Notes: generated by a model not told the origin, from the letters alone. Positions 33,473 to 43,202 are shown, counted from the stretch's first letter. The stretch is DNA of 64,000 bases from Streptomyces apocyni (GCF_009739465.1 NZ_WHOM01000036.1:248001-312000); one strand, 5' to 3'. Made by a program: numbers and translations.

Positions 33473-35944
33473 TCAGTCCTCGTGCCCCAGCTGGAGGTCC
33501 CGCTCGGTGCGCCCGCCCCCGGCGACCTGGAGCACCGTCGCCACCGGCGGGTAGCCAGCGGCGATGACCGTGTACTCACCGGACGCCAGGTCCACAAAGC
33601 GGAAGGTGCCGTCGGGTCCGGTGGTGAGGGTGTCGACCACATTGCCGCCCGCGTCCAGAAGCGTCACCCGGGCGTCCTCCACGGACCGGCCGCCCCCAGC
33701 CCGTACCGTGCCGCGCAGCACGGCGCCGCCCGCGAGTTCGACGTCCTGGCGGGTCTCCCGCGAGGACTGGACGGTCACCGGCAGGGCGGCCGGACGGAAG
33801 GCGGGTGCGCTCCCGGCCAGGGTGTATTCCCCCGCCACCAGGTCGGAGATGACATAGCCGCCCTCGCGTCCGCTGCGGGTGCTGGCGACCACCTCGCCCC
33901 GTACGTCGGTGAGCGTCACCGCCGCGTCCCTGACCGGTGAACCGTCGGCGGTCATCACCTGCCCCGCGAGGCGGCCCGCGCCGCCGAGTACCACGTCCAG
34001 TTCCACCGGGCGGTCGCCGACGGTGACGGAGACGGCCTGCGGCTGGTGTCCGCCCGCGGCGGCGATCAGGACGTAGCTGCCGGAGCCGGGGGTCGACAGG
34101 GCGTAGCGGCCGTCCTCGCCGCTTCCGCCGCGGCCGATCTGCCGTCCGGTGACGTCGATCAGGGTGAGCGCCGCGCGGGGCACGCTGCTGCCGTCGGAGT
34201 GCTGGACGGTCCCGCACACCGGGACCCCCGCGTTCTGTGCCGCCTGTGCCGCCGCCCTGGCGCGGGGGATGGCGGTGGGCTCGGCGTCGGAGATGGGGTG
34301 GGACGTCGTACTGGACAACAGGGGGATCTCCTTGAGGAAGAACGCGATCAGCAGGCCGAGCAGGAGCACCGGCACGAGGTAGAGAAAGATCCGCGGCATC
34401 GCGTCGGCGTACGCCTGGACATAGCCGTCGCGCAGGGCGTCGGGCAGTTGGTGAACGACCGTCGGGGTGAGCGACTCGGGGTCCGGCAGACCGGCGTCCG
34501 GCAGATCGGTGTCGGCCAGATCGGCGTCGGCCAGATCGGTGTCCGAGGGGAGCCGCTCGCCGAGCGCGTCGGCCAGTCGGCCCGCGAAGAGCGTGCCGAA
34601 CACGGCGGCGCCCACGCTTCCACCGATCTGGCGGAAAAAGTTATTCGAGCTGGTGGCGATGCCGAGATCGGCGGGCGGTACGGCGTTCTGCACGGCGACG
34701 ATCAGCACCGGCAACACCAGGCCGATCCCGACGCCCAGGACGGCCATCCAGATGCTGTACTCCAGCCGGGGCGTATCCACCTCGAGCCGGGAGAGCAGCC
34801 ACATGCCGACGGCTGAGAGGGCTCCGCCGATGATCGGGTAGCTGCGGTAGTGCCCGGTGTGGCTGATGAGTTGCCCGGAGATGATCGAAGCGCCGACGAT
34901 GCCGCCCATCAGGGGAAGCATCAGCAGCCCCGACTCCATGGCGCTCGCCCCGTCGACCATCTGCAGGTAGGTCGGGAGATAGCTGGCCGCGCCGAACAGC
35001 GCCACGCCGACGACCGCGCCGATCAGCGAGGTGAGCGTGAACGTCGAGTCGCGAAAGAGCCGTAGCGGGATCAGCGGCTGCGCGGCGAAGTGCTCGGCAA
35101 GCAGGAAGAGGCCGGTGGAGGCGACGGCGCCCGCGGCGAGCCCGAGAATGACCCGGTCGCCCCAGGCGTACTCCGTACCGCCCCAACTCGTCAGCAGCAC
35201 CACGCACGTGGACGCCGCGGCGAGCAGCAGCGCGCCCAGGATGTCCAGGCGGGGCTTGGCGGTCGGCTTGGGCAGCTTCAGTACGAGGGAGATGACCGCC
35301 AGGGTCAGCAGGCCGAAGGGGATGTTGAAGTAGAAGCACCAGCGCCAGGAGACGTGGTCGGTGAAGAAGCCGCCGAGCAGCGGGCCAGCCACCGAGGCAA
35401 GCCCGAAGGCCGCCCCGATGACACCCATATAGCGGCCGCGCTCCCGGGGCGGCACGATGTCGGCGATGATCGCTTGTACGCCGATGAAGAGCCCGCCCGC
35501 GCCGATGCCCTGGATCGCCCGGAAGGCGATCAGCTCCTCCATGGTGCGGGACCACCCGGCCAGCGCCGAGCCGATCACGAAGATGACGATCGCGCACTGG
35601 AAGACGCCCTTGCGCCCGAAGAGGTCGCCCAGCTTGCCGTAGACCGGCAGGCCGATGGTGGCGGTCAGCAGGTACGCGGTGATCGCCCAGGACATCTTGT
35701 CCAGGCCGTGCAACTCGCCCACGATCTTCGGGAGCGCGGTGGCGACGATCATCTGCTCAAGGGCCGCGAGGAGCAGCGCGAGCAGCAGCCCGAGGAAGAC
35801 CATCCGCACCTGGCGCGGGCTCAGCGACGGGGCCGCCGGGGGTGCGGTGCCGGTCGGCGGCGGGGGCTCGTCGGCTGACGTGAACTGCTGGGGACGCTCG
35901 GTCTCGTCGGCCCGCTCGCCCTGCACCAGCGTCGTCCCACCCAC
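33473..35944 (-). CDS. DHA2-family MFS efflux pump fused to carboxypeptidase-regulatory-like domains
   Basis: 823 residues. Residues ~45-555 are a 14-helix DHA2 transporter (motif [15 protein letters not shown]; motif C-like [23 protein letters not shown]). Residues ~580-820 contain three repeated beta-sandwich units, each with the pattern 'G.V...G.pv..A.VtLtD..G' followed by 'G.y.l.dL..GeYtl', which is the carboxypeptidase-regulatory-like fold. With 14 helices the tail should be cytoplasmic, an unusual site for such domains. Start uncertain: GTG at 35944 (GAGGGG upstream) is preferred over TTG at 36007. Drug or metabolite export is the family role; the tail function is unknown. Confidence 0.85.
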   Translation of the reverse strand: MGGTTLVQGERADETERPQQFTSADEPPPPTGTAPPAAPSLSPRQVRMVFLGLLLALLLAALEQMIVATALPKIVGELHGLDKMSWAITAYLLTATIGLPVYGKLGDLFGRKGVFQCAIVIFVIGSALAGWSRTMEELIAFRAIQGIGAGGLFIGVQAIIADIVPPRERGRYMGVIGAAFGLASVAGPLLGGFFTDHVSWRWCFYFNIPFGLLTLAVISLVLKLPKPTAKPRLDILGALLLAAASTCVVLLTSWGGTEYAWGDRVILGLAAGAVASTGLFLLAEHFAAQPLIPLRLFRDSTFTLTSLIGAVVGVALFGAASYLPTYLQMVDGASAMESGLLMLPLMGGIVGASIISGQLISHTGHYRSYPIIGGALSAVGMWLLSRLEVDTPRLEYSIWMAVLGVGIGLVLPVLIVAVQNAVPPADLGIATSSNNFFRQIGGSVGAAVFGTLFAGRLADALGERLPSDTDLADADLADTDLPDAGLPDPESLTPTVVHQLPDALRDGYVQAYADAMPRIFLYLVPVLLLGLLIAFFLKEIPLLSSTTSHPISDAEPTAIPRARAAAQAAQNAGVPVCGTVQHSDGSSVPRAALTLIDVTGRQIGRGGSGEDGRYALSTPGSGSYVLIAAAGGHQPQAVSVTVGDRPVELDVVLGGAGRLAGQVMTADGSPVRDAAVTLTDVRGEVVASTRSGREGGYVISDLVAGEYTLAGSAPAFRPAALPVTVQSSRETRQDVELAGGAVLRGTVRAGGGRSVEDARVTLLDAGGNVVDTLTTGPDGTFRFVDLASGEYTVIAAGYPPVATVLQVAGGGRTERDLQLGHED

Positions 35945-36069
35945 GTCAGTTCCCCTCGTCGCGACCGCAGCGCCCGTGCGCCGCCCATTTCTCGCATTAC
36001 GCGACAACTAGGAGCAAGCACGACGCGTTGTACGGGACGCGGCCTGAAGGGACGTCACCGCCGGTGGGA

Positions 36070-36097
36070 GCCCTGGGGTGGGCTAACGCCCCAGGGC
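36070..36097. terminator. Hairpin in the intergenic region after the SRPBCC gene
   Basis: A 9-bp perfect stem (GCCCTGGGG and CCCCAGGGC) with a 10-base loop, downstream of the SRPBCC gene on the minus strand and upstream of the MFS gene. No T-run on the minus strand; it probably separates the two units. Confidence 0.4.
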
Positions 36098-36130
36098 GGA
36101 AAACCACTCGAAACGGTGAGCACTCAGGGC

Positions 36131-36156
36131 GAGCTCTCAGAGTGAGCTCTCAGAGT
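36131..36156. repeat. 13-bp tandem duplication
   Basis: GAGCTCTCAGAGT occurs twice head to tail just after the SRPBCC stop codon side. No function is evident. Confidence 0.7.
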
Positions 36157-36171
36157 GCCGGGGTCGCCGGG

Positions 36172-36615
36172 TCACTTCTCCAGGTCGGCCGCCAGCTTGG
36201 CCAGGATCTGGTCGTAGATCCGCCCAAGGCCCTTGGGAGCGAAGGTCTTCTCGAAGAACCCGCCGATGCCGCCGGCGCCGTTCCAGACCGTGGTGACGAC
36301 CACGCGTGCCTTCTTCTCACCCGCCGGAGTGACGGTCCAGGTGGTGACCATCGACGAGTTGCGGTCCTTCTCGACGAGCTGTCCCTCGGTCGGCTCGTCC
36401 ACCTCAAGCAGGCAGTCGCGGACGCGCTTGCTGGTGGCCTGGAGCTTCCAGTGCACGAGGGTGCCCTTGCCGTCGCCGCCCTCGCGCACCTCGTACTCAC
36501 TGAAGTGCTCGGGCAGCAGCTTCGCGCGTGTGCCGCTGTAGTCGGCCAGTGCGTCAAAGACGTCGTCCGGCTCCGCCGCGATGGTCCGCTCCGTCGCGGC
36601 CTCGACCTGTGCCAT
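36172..36615 (-). CDS. SRPBCC-family protein (polyketide cyclase/START-like fold)
   Basis: 147 residues matching the START-like pattern: an N-terminal strand VEAATERTIAAEPDDVFDALADYSG, central strands GTLVHWKLQATSKRVRDCLLEVDEP, and a long C-terminal helix GFFEKTFAPKGLGRIYDQILAKLAADL. Such proteins bind a hydrophobic ligand in a cavity; no catalytic residues can be assigned. ATG at 36615 follows GAGGAAG. It stands alone between two divergent or same-strand units. Confidence 0.8.
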   Translation of the reverse strand: MAQVEAATERTIAAEPDDVFDALADYSGTRAKLLPEHFSEYEVREGGDGKGTLVHWKLQATSKRVRDCLLEVDEPTEGQLVEKDRNSSMVTTWTVTPAGEKKARVVVTTVWNGAGGIGGFFEKTFAPKGLGRIYDQILAKLAADLEK

Positions 36616-36813
36616 GGCACTTCCTCCACTGGTACTCGGGTGCTGGGGCCCTGCTTGCCCCGGATTCCTATCCTCCCACTCCTGACAGAGCGGGATTCCA
36701 CGCCTCCATCCGGTCAAATTCTCAGCAGAACGTGTCCTTCCGGGCCGCGTTTCCGGCACGATGCGTCGGGGCTGTGACATGCACAGCCCGAACCCCCCAG
36801 TTCCGGAGGCCAG

Positions 36814-38433
36814 ATGAGAAGGCACGCACTGGCGCTGCTCGGTGTCGCCGCTGTGGTCGGCGGGATGGTCACGGCCGTTCCGTCCGTAGCCAGTACGGAT
36901 GACACCCAGGCACCACGCACCACCACGTTGAAGTGGACCGACTGTGCCACCTCGAACTATCCGACGCTGCAGTGCTCATCGGTGAAGGTGCCGCTCGACC
37001 ACGCGAAGCCGCACGGCAAGAAGATCAAGATCGCCTTGTCGCGGGTTCAGGGCACGTCGGCGACCCACCAGGGCCCGCTGCTCGTCAATCCCGGTGGTCC
37101 CGGCGGCAGCGGCCGTACACTGGCCGGATTCGTGGCCAAGTCGCTGCCCGCGAAGGTGGCGGCACAGTACGACGTGATCGGCTTTGACCCGCGTGGCGTG
37201 GGCGCGAGTGAGCCCGCCCTCGACTGTCGCCCGGACCACTTCGCTCCGGTGCGGCCCGCGTCGGTGCCCAAGAGCCGCGCGATCGAACGGGCCAACCTCT
37301 CCCGGGCCAAGGCCTTCGCCAAGGCCTGCGGCGAGAAGTACGGCGATGTGCTCCAGCACATCGACACCGTCAGCTCGGCCAGGGACATGGACGTCATCCG
37401 CCAGGCACTCGGCGCGAAGAAGATCAACTACTTCGGCTACTCCTACGGGACCTATCTGGGCGCGGTCTACGCGAAGCTCTTCCCGGAGCGGGTGCGCCGG
37501 GCCGTCCTGGACTCGGTGGTCGACCCGACCGGAATCTGGGAGCAGGTCAACCTCAAGCAGGACTACGCCTTCGACGAACGGCACAAGGCGTTCGCGGCCT
37601 GGGTCGCGAAGCACGACGCGACCTACCGGCTCGGGACCCACCCAGCCCTCGTCGAGGCCCGCTGGTACACGATGCAGCGGGCCCTCGCCAAGCGGCCCGC
37701 GGGCGGCAAGGTCGGCGCCGCCGAGGTCGAGGACACCTTCCTGCCCGGCGGCTACTACAACGGCTACTGGCCGTATCTGGCCGAGGCGTTCGCGGCGTAC
37801 GTCAACGACCGGAACGCCGAGCCGCTGGTCGAGGCGTACGAGAACTTCGCCTCCGTCGATGCCAGTGGTGACAACGGCTACAGCGTCTACGCCGCCGTCG
37901 AGTGCCGTGACGCCCCCTGGCCCCGCAACTGGAACCAGTGGCGTCACACCACCTGGAAGGTGTACTCCCAGGCACGCTTCATGACCTGGAACAACGCCTG
38001 GTACAACGCCCCGTGTGCCTTCTGGCCCACGAAGTCGCTGACCCCGCCGGACGTGTCCAACTCCGCGCTGCCGCCGGTCCTGCTCTTCCAGGCGACCGAC
38101 GACGCGGCCACCCCGTACGAGGGCGCGGTGACCCTGAAGCGCAAGCTGCGCGGCTCCAGCCTGGTGGTCGAGCAGGGCGGCGGGAACCACGGCATCTCCC
38201 TCAGCGGGAGCGACTGCCTGGACGCCCACCTGGCCGCGTACCTGACCGACGGTACGGTCCCGCGCGGTGACGGCGGTGAGGCGGACGCGGTCTGCGCGGC
38301 GCAGCCCGACCCCAAGCCGCTGGAGTCGGACACCGCGGCCAAGGCGACGGGTACGGGGACCGGCACCGCTACCGGCAACGGCACCGGCACGGGCGGCTCC
38401 ACGCTGCACGGGCTGCTGGGCTTCCGGCCCTGA
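36814..38433 (+). CDS. Secreted alpha/beta hydrolase, tripeptidyl-aminopeptidase (S33) type
   Basis: 539 residues with an N-terminal signal peptide (cleavage plausible after VPSVAS). The S33 core carries the oxyanion motif NPGGPGGSG, Ser210 in YFGYSYGTYLG, the Asp in FQATDDAATPYEGA and the His in GGGNHGIS; the TAP-like C-terminal domain supplies the last two. Streptomyces secretes several such enzymes that remove tripeptides from protein N-termini. A Thr/Gly repeat (TGTGTGTATGNGTGTGG) forms the C-terminus. ATG at 36814 follows CGGAGG. It stands alone; regulation is not visible. Confidence 0.9.
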   Translation: MRRHALALLGVAAVVGGMVTAVPSVASTDDTQAPRTTTLKWTDCATSNYPTLQCSSVKVPLDHAKPHGKKIKIALSRVQGTSATHQGPLLVNPGGPGGSGRTLAGFVAKSLPAKVAAQYDVIGFDPRGVGASEPALDCRPDHFAPVRPASVPKSRAIERANLSRAKAFAKACGEKYGDVLQHIDTVSSARDMDVIRQALGAKKINYFGYSYGTYLGAVYAKLFPERVRRAVLDSVVDPTGIWEQVNLKQDYAFDERHKAFAAWVAKHDATYRLGTHPALVEARWYTMQRALAKRPAGGKVGAAEVEDTFLPGGYYNGYWPYLAEAFAAYVNDRNAEPLVEAYENFASVDASGDNGYSVYAAVECRDAPWPRNWNQWRHTTWKVYSQARFMTWNNAWYNAPCAFWPTKSLTPPDVSNSALPPVLLFQATDDAATPYEGAVTLKRKLRGSSLVVEQGGGNHGISLSGSDCLDAHLAAYLTDGTVPRGDGGEADAVCAAQPDPKPLESDTAAKATGTGTGTATGNGTGTGGSTLHGLLGFRP

Positions 38434-38525
38434 CCCCCAGCCGCTGATCGCTTCCCGCTCCAACTACGCCCGTCTGGGCGGGGGATGCGGCTGAGTCCGG
38501 CCAACTCATGGGCGAAGATGATCCC

Positions 38526-38927
38526 ATGAGCCAACTCACCCGCATCCCCGACCCCGACGGCGTGTTCCCCGCCACCGCGTACACCCATGTGGTGCTGGGC
38601 ACCGGCCAGTTCGTCGCGATCTCCGGGCAACTCGCCCTGGACGCGGGAGGCGAGCTGGTGGGCCCGGGCGACCCGGCGGCCCAGGCCCGGCAGGTCTTCC
38701 GGAACCTGCGGTACTGCCTGGCCGCCGCGGGCGCGGACTTCGACGATGTGGTGAAGCTGACGTACTTCGTCACGGACACCGCGTTCATGCCCGCCGTCCG
38801 GGCCGCGCGGGACGAGTTCATCGACCCCGAACGCCTCCCCGCCGCTTCGGCGGTCCAGGTCGCCGGGCTGGTGGCCCCCGAGTTCCTGCTGGAGATCGAG
38901 GCGCTCGCGGTGATCGCCGAACGCTGA
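38526..38927 (+). CDS. RidA-family (YjgF/YER057c/UK114) protein
   Basis: 133 residues. RidA fold segments: VVLGTGQFVAISGQLALDAGGELVGPGDPAAQARQVFRNLRYCLAAAGADFDDVVKLTYFVTD and the C-terminal LLEIEALAVI. The Arg normally binding the 2-iminoacid carboxylate in classic RidA is not evident, so it may be an Rid3-7-type relative. ATG at 38526 is chosen over an in-frame ATG at 38508 because homologues begin there; neither has a good ribosome-binding site. Confidence 0.82.
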   Translation: MSQLTRIPDPDGVFPATAYTHVVLGTGQFVAISGQLALDAGGELVGPGDPAAQARQVFRNLRYCLAAAGADFDDVVKLTYFVTDTAFMPAVRAARDEFIDPERLPAASAVQVAGLVAPEFLLEIEALAVIAER

Positions 38928-38976
38928 GCCGAACGCGCCGAGCCGAACGCGCCGAGCGCTGACCTAGGGTGCGTCC

Positions 38977-39492
38977 ATGGACCTGCGTATCCGGGAGATG
39001 ACCGACGCCGACTGCGACGCCGTGGCCGAGATCCGCGTACGGGGCTGGCAGTCGGCGTACCGGGGCATGGTCCCGCAGCCGTACCTGGACGCGCTCAGCG
39101 TCGAGCAGGACGCGGCCCGGCGGCGCCTGCACCTCAGGGCCGGGGGCCCGGTGGTCAACCTGGTAGCCGAGCGAGCGGGCACCGTCGTCGGCTGGGCCTG
39201 CCACGGCCCGTACCGCGAGGGCGCGGCGCACACCCCGGACGCCGAGCTGTACGCGCTGTACGTCCACCCCGCGCAGATCGGCACCGGTGCGGGACGCGCC
39301 CTGCTGGCGCGGGCCCAGAGCTCCCGCGCCGCGCTTGGCCACCCGCACCTGCTGCTCTGGGTCCTCAAAGAGAACACCCGTGCCCGGCGCTTCTACGAAC
39401 GCGCTGGGTTCGCGGCGGACGGCGTGGAGGAGCCGTTCGACGTGCGGGGCGTGTCCGTACCCGAGGTGCGGTACGCGCGGGCGCTGCCCTGA
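38977..39492 (+). CDS. GNAT-family N-acetyltransferase
   Basis: 171 residues. Acetyl-CoA binding region ELYALYVHPAQIGTGAGRALLARAQ (variant Q/RxxGxG/A) and the C-terminal VLKENTRARRFYERAGFAADG are diagnostic. The ATG at 38977 has TAGGGT six bases upstream and no ribosome-binding site, the pattern of a leaderless Streptomyces transcript. Substrate unknown. Confidence 0.87.
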   Translation: MDLRIREMTDADCDAVAEIRVRGWQSAYRGMVPQPYLDALSVEQDAARRRLHLRAGGPVVNLVAERAGTVVGWACHGPYREGAAHTPDAELYALYVHPAQIGTGAGRALLARAQSSRAALGHPHLLLWVLKENTRARRFYERAGFAADGVEEPFDVRGVSVPEVRYARALP

Positions 39493-39515
39493 CCAGAAGG
39501 TGCGAGGGCGAGCTC

Positions 39516-40118
39516 TCAGCCGCCCACCCGCGCCAGCGCCGCCGTAGCCGCCGCCACCAGGCGCGGATGGCCGCGGGCCGCCGTCAGCGCGGGTGCCGCC
39601 CGCCCGTCCCCCAGCGCGCCGAGGCCCTCGACGCAGGCGAGCGCCACTCTCCAGTACGGATCGCGCGGCGCGCCGAGGCGCCGCTCCAGCACCGTGATCA
39701 GCGCGGGGACCGACTCGGGCGCGCGCAGCGCGGTCAGCAGCCGTACCGGGTGCAGCGCGTAGGCGACGCGGAGTTCGTTGGTGGCCAGGGCGGCCGCGGC
39801 CCGCGCGGTGCGGGGGTCGCCGAGCCGGGCGAGCGCGTGCGCGGCGGCGGCGCAGCGCTCCGGGTCGCGGTGGTTGAGCAGCAGGATGAGGGTCTCGAAG
39901 GCGCGCCGGTCGCCCGCGCGGCCGAGCCGGAAGGCGGCCATCTCGCGCGCCCAGAGCGGCTGCCCGGGTTCGGTGAGCACCTGGACGAGCTCGCCGGGAT
40001 CCCCGGTCGCGCAGAGGCGTTCGTACGACTGCGGGGGCACCTTGGCCCCTCCGGTCGGGGAGACCGCGGCGGCCTCCATCCGTAAACGTTCCGTAACCGT
40101 GCGCAACTGCTCGTCCAT
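39516..40118 (-). CDS. HEAT-repeat protein
   Basis: 200 residues, almost all helical repeats: REMAAFRLGRAGDRRAFETLILLLNHRDPERCAAAAHALARLGDPRTARAAAALATNE and later GDGRAAPALTAARGHPRLVAAATAALARVG. No catalytic motif; likely a protein-binding scaffold. ATG at 40118 with TACGCT six bases upstream suggests a leaderless transcript. It is convergent with the GNAT gene. Confidence 0.75.
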   Translation of the reverse strand: MDEQLRTVTERLRMEAAAVSPTGGAKVPPQSYERLCATGDPGELVQVLTEPGQPLWAREMAAFRLGRAGDRRAFETLILLLNHRDPERCAAAAHALARLGDPRTARAAAALATNELRVAYALHPVRLLTALRAPESVPALITVLERRLGAPRDPYWRVALACVEGLGALGDGRAAPALTAARGHPRLVAAATAALARVGG

Positions 40119-40173
40119 GGCGCCAGCGTAAGCGAGCGATGCAGCTCACAGCACCCAAGGACTGGCGCGCTCG

Positions 40174-40275
40174 TTACTCGGGAGTTAAGCTCATTCGAGC
40201 GGGTAACCCCCGCACCTCTCGGCGGCCTGGTGACGCAGCCGTCGTGAGTGCACTGTCGGTTCGGTATGCAGCACG
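40174..40275 (+). promoter_or_regulatory. Regulatory sites upstream of the 3-hydroxyacyl-CoA dehydrogenase gene
   Basis: The 337-bp gap 40119-40455 holds no gene. It contains a palindrome TTACTCGGGAGTTA (40174-40187; arms ACTC/GAGT) and the 10-mer ATGCAGCACG (40266-40275), which recurs as ATGCAGTACG at 42314-42323 before the TetR gene. Both are candidates for fatty-acid or EMC-pathway regulators; neither is proven. Confidence 0.35.
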
Positions 40276-40455
40276 CTGTACGACGCGGCTCGGGGACAGA
40301 GCCCGTCGCTCTCTTCCGGGCGCCTTCCGCGCCCGGCCACGACACGCAACTCCCGCACGCGGTCCGTGCCCTGACACACCGGTATGTCCGGCCTGTCGGC
40401 CTCCGCGCCCCGCGCCCCTCTCTCAGTCGTCACTCACTCATTCCTGGAGTCCGCG

Positions 40456-42240
40456 ATGGACCGTCCCTCCCTGCAGACCGTGGCCGTCGTCGGCCTCGGC
40501 ACCATGGGCACCGGAATTGCCGAGGTGCTCGCCCGTGCTGGCCGTGAGGTCATCGGCATCGACATCAGCGAGGCCGCCGCCGCCCAGTCGGTGACCGCAC
40601 TGGAGTCCTCGACCGCCCGCGCCGTCAAGCGTGAGCTGCTCACCGAGGAGGAGCGGCAGGGCGCGCTGGCCCGCTTCCGCACCTTCGTCGACCTTCAGGC
40701 CGCGGCCGATGCCGACCTCGTCATCGAGGTGGTCCCGGAGTCGTACGACGCCAAGCACGAGGTCATCAAGGAACTCGACGCGATCGTCCGCCCGGACACC
40801 ATCCTGGCCACCGGGACGAACGCCCTGTCCGTGACCCGGCTCGCCGCCGACTCGGCCCGCCCCGAGCGGGTGCTCGGGCTGCACTTCTTCAACCCGGCCC
40901 CGGCGATGAAGCTGGTCGAGGTGGTCTCCTCGGTGCTCACCGACCCGCAGGCCGTCGAGGCCGTGACGTCGCTCGCCGTGGACCTCGGCAAGGAGCCGGT
41001 GTCGGTCGGCGACCGGCCCGGATTCGTCGCGGACGGGCTGCTGTTCGGCTACCTCAACCAGGCCGCCGCGATGTACGAGGCGAAGTACGCGTCCCGCGAG
41101 GACATCGACGCCGCGATGAAGCTGGGCTGTGGGCTGCCGATGGGCCCGCTGGCGCTGCTCGACCTGATCGGTATCGACACCGCGCGTACGGTCCTGGAGG
41201 CGATGTACGCCGACTCCCGCGACCGGCTGCACGCACCGGCGCCGATCCTGGGGCAGCTCAGCGAGGCGGGACTGACCGGCCGGAAGTCGGGCCGTGGCTT
41301 CTACACGTACGAGGCGCCCGGCAGCGACGCCGTGGTGCGGGACGCGCTCACGCCGCTGGCGGACGCGCCGGTCGCGGCGGGCCGCACGATCGAGTCGGTC
41401 GGCGTCGCGGGCTCCGGCACGATGGCGTCCGGGATCGCCGAGGTCTTCGCCAAGGCCGGGTACCCGACCGTGCTCGCCGCGCGCAGCCCGGAGAAGGCGG
41501 AGGCCGCCAAGGCCCGTATCGCCAAGTCGCTCGCGCGCTCGGTGAGCAAGGGCCGGATGACGCAGGACGCGGCCGACGAGGTGCTGGCCAGGATCACCCC
41601 GGCGGGGACGCTCGACGCGTTCGCCGACGTGGATCTGGCCGTCGAGGCGGTGGCCGAGGACCTGGCCGTCAAGCAGCAGCTTTTCGCCACGTTCGACAAG
41701 GTGTGCAAGCCGGGTGCTGTGCTCGCGACCACCACCTCGTCGCTGCCCGTCGTCGCCTGCGCCCGCGCCACCTCGCGCCCGCAGGACGTGATCGGGATGC
41801 ACTTCTTCAACCCGGCCCCGGCGATGAAGCTGGTCGAGGTGGTCCGCACCGTGCTGACCTCGGACGATGTCCACGCGACCGTCCGCGAGGTGTGTGCCAA
41901 GGTCCGTAAGCACCCGGTGGACTGCGGCGACCGCGCCGGGTTCATCGTGAACGCGCTGCTGTTCCCGTACCTCAACAACGCGATCAAGATGGTGCAGGAG
42001 CACTACGCGACGCTCGACGACATCGACGCCGCGATGAAGCTCGGCGGCGGCTACCCGATGGGGCCCTTCGAGCTCCTGGACGTCGTCGGCCTCGATGTGT
42101 CGCTCGCGATCGAGAAGGTGCTGCACCGCGAGTTCCGCGACCCGGGCCTGGCCCCGGCGCCGCTGCTGGAGCATCTGGTGGCCGCGGGGTGCCTGGGGAG
42201 GAAGACGGGGCGCGGCTTCCGCGAATATGCGAGGCCCTGA
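40456..42240 (+). CDS. Tandem-duplicated 3-hydroxyacyl-CoA (3-hydroxybutyryl-CoA) dehydrogenase
   Basis: 594 residues formed of two full 3-hydroxyacyl-CoA dehydrogenase copies. Copy one (~1-295) has VVGLGTMGTGIAEVLARAG, LHFFNPAPAMKLVEVV with the catalytic His, and GYLNQAAAMYE. Copy two (~305-594) repeats VAGSGTMASGIAEVFAKAG, MHFFNPAPAMKLVEVV and FPYLNNAIKM. The NAD-binding Gly-rich loop in copy two is slightly altered. It probably reduces acetoacetyl-CoA to 3-hydroxybutyryl-CoA at the entry of the EMC pathway. ATG at 40456 follows CTGGAG. It leads into the TetR and ccr genes on the same strand, separated by 91 bp and a promoter. Confidence 0.88.
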   Translation: MDRPSLQTVAVVGLGTMGTGIAEVLARAGREVIGIDISEAAAAQSVTALESSTARAVKRELLTEEERQGALARFRTFVDLQAAADADLVIEVVPESYDAKHEVIKELDAIVRPDTILATGTNALSVTRLAADSARPERVLGLHFFNPAPAMKLVEVVSSVLTDPQAVEAVTSLAVDLGKEPVSVGDRPGFVADGLLFGYLNQAAAMYEAKYASREDIDAAMKLGCGLPMGPLALLDLIGIDTARTVLEAMYADSRDRLHAPAPILGQLSEAGLTGRKSGRGFYTYEAPGSDAVVRDALTPLADAPVAAGRTIESVGVAGSGTMASGIAEVFAKAGYPTVLAARSPEKAEAAKARIAKSLARSVSKGRMTQDAADEVLARITPAGTLDAFADVDLAVEAVAEDLAVKQQLFATFDKVCKPGAVLATTTSSLPVVACARATSRPQDVIGMHFFNPAPAMKLVEVVRTVLTSDDVHATVREVCAKVRKHPVDCGDRAGFIVNALLFPYLNNAIKMVQEHYATLDDIDAAMKLGGGYPMGPFELLDVVGLDVSLAIEKVLHREFRDPGLAPAPLLEHLVAAGCLGRKTGRGFREYARP

Positions 42241-42308
42241 GCCACACGCGGACTGGGGCGGGCTGCTCGGCCCTTCGGGCAGTACCGTCCCTGGTCCGCC
42301 TCCCGTTG

Positions 42309-42325
42309 CGTACATGCAGTACGTT
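42309..42325 (+). promoter_or_regulatory. Operator and leaderless promoter of the TetR gene
   Basis: The inverted repeat CGTAC-N5-GTACG (42309-42323) overlaps a -10-like TACGTT (42320-42325) that ends six bases before the ATG at 42332. This predicts a leaderless, autoregulated transcript. Confidence 0.5.
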
Positions 42326-42331
42326 CGGTGC

Positions 42332-43168
42332 ATGCCCCAGCCCACAGAGCCTGGCCGACGCCCTCCGCGTACGCCCGGCAAGCCCGCCACGACCGACGCC
42401 GCCCCGGAGAACTCCGCGGGCAGCCGCGCCGCGACGCAACGGCTCAAGATGCGCCGGGAGCTGGCCGCCGCGGCCATGGAGCTGTTCGCGACCAAGGGCT
42501 ACGAGGCCACGACGGTCGATGAGATCGCCGCTACGGCCGGGGTCGCCCGCCGGACCTTCTTCCGGCACTTCCGCTCCAAGGAAGAGGCGATCTTCCCCGA
42601 CCACGACGACACCCTGATCCGCGCGGAGGCGGTGCTGAACGCGGCGCCGCCGCACGAGCACCCGCTGGACACGGTGTGCCGTGGCATCAAGGAAGTCATG
42701 AAGATGTACGCCGCGTCGCCGACGGTCTCCGTGGAGCGATACCGGCTCACCCGTGAGGTACCGACCCTGCGCGAGCGCGAGATCGCCTCGGTCGCCCGGT
42801 ACGAGCGGCTGTTCACCCGCTATCTGCTCGGCCACTTCGACGAGCAGGCGCACCACGACGGCAACGACGACCCGCTGCTCGCCGAGGTCGCCGCGTCCGC
42901 GGTGGTCACCGCGCACAACCACGTACTGCGGCGCTGGCTGCGGGCGGGCGGCCAGGGTGACGTGGAGACCCAGCTCGACCGGGCCTTCGCGATCGTCCGG
43001 CGGACCTTCGGTACGGGCATCGGCGCGGGGCGCTCCGCGGAGCCGCAGCCGGGTGCCGCGGCGGCGGTGCGGGAACGGGGCGAGGTGCTGGTGACCGTGG
43101 CCCGTACGGACGCGCCCCTGGACGAGGTCATGCGCACGATCGAGAACGCGCTGCGCGACCGGATGTAA
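42332..43168 (+). CDS. TetR-family regulator adjacent to ccr
   Basis: 278 residues. After a ~35-residue disordered N-terminus the helix-turn-helix reads LAAAAMELFATKGYEATTVDEIAATAGVARRTFFRHFRSKEEAIF. The helical C-terminal domain runs to ~240 and ends with an extension containing a second helix (VRERGEVLVTVARTDAPLDEVMRTIENALRDRM). It is located between the dehydrogenase and ccr genes and is the natural candidate to control the EMC cluster. A rho-independent terminator follows it, so ccr has its own promoter. Confidence 0.87.
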   Translation: MPQPTEPGRRPPRTPGKPATTDAAPENSAGSRAATQRLKMRRELAAAAMELFATKGYEATTVDEIAATAGVARRTFFRHFRSKEEAIFPDHDDTLIRAEAVLNAAPPHEHPLDTVCRGIKEVMKMYAASPTVSVERYRLTREVPTLREREIASVARYERLFTRYLLGHFDEQAHHDGNDDPLLAEVAASAVVTAHNHVLRRWLRAGGQGDVETQLDRAFAIVRRTFGTGIGAGRSAEPQPGAAAAVRERGEVLVTVARTDAPLDEVMRTIENALRDRM

Positions 43169-43202
43169 CACCAGACACCCCACGTTCCGCCATGTGCACC
43201 AC

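Noticed and set aside
31194..33554. A 786-codon plus-strand frame over the SpoIIE-type gene
   Set aside because: Its translation is low complexity with no recognisable domain and mirrors the third-position GC bias of the real gene.
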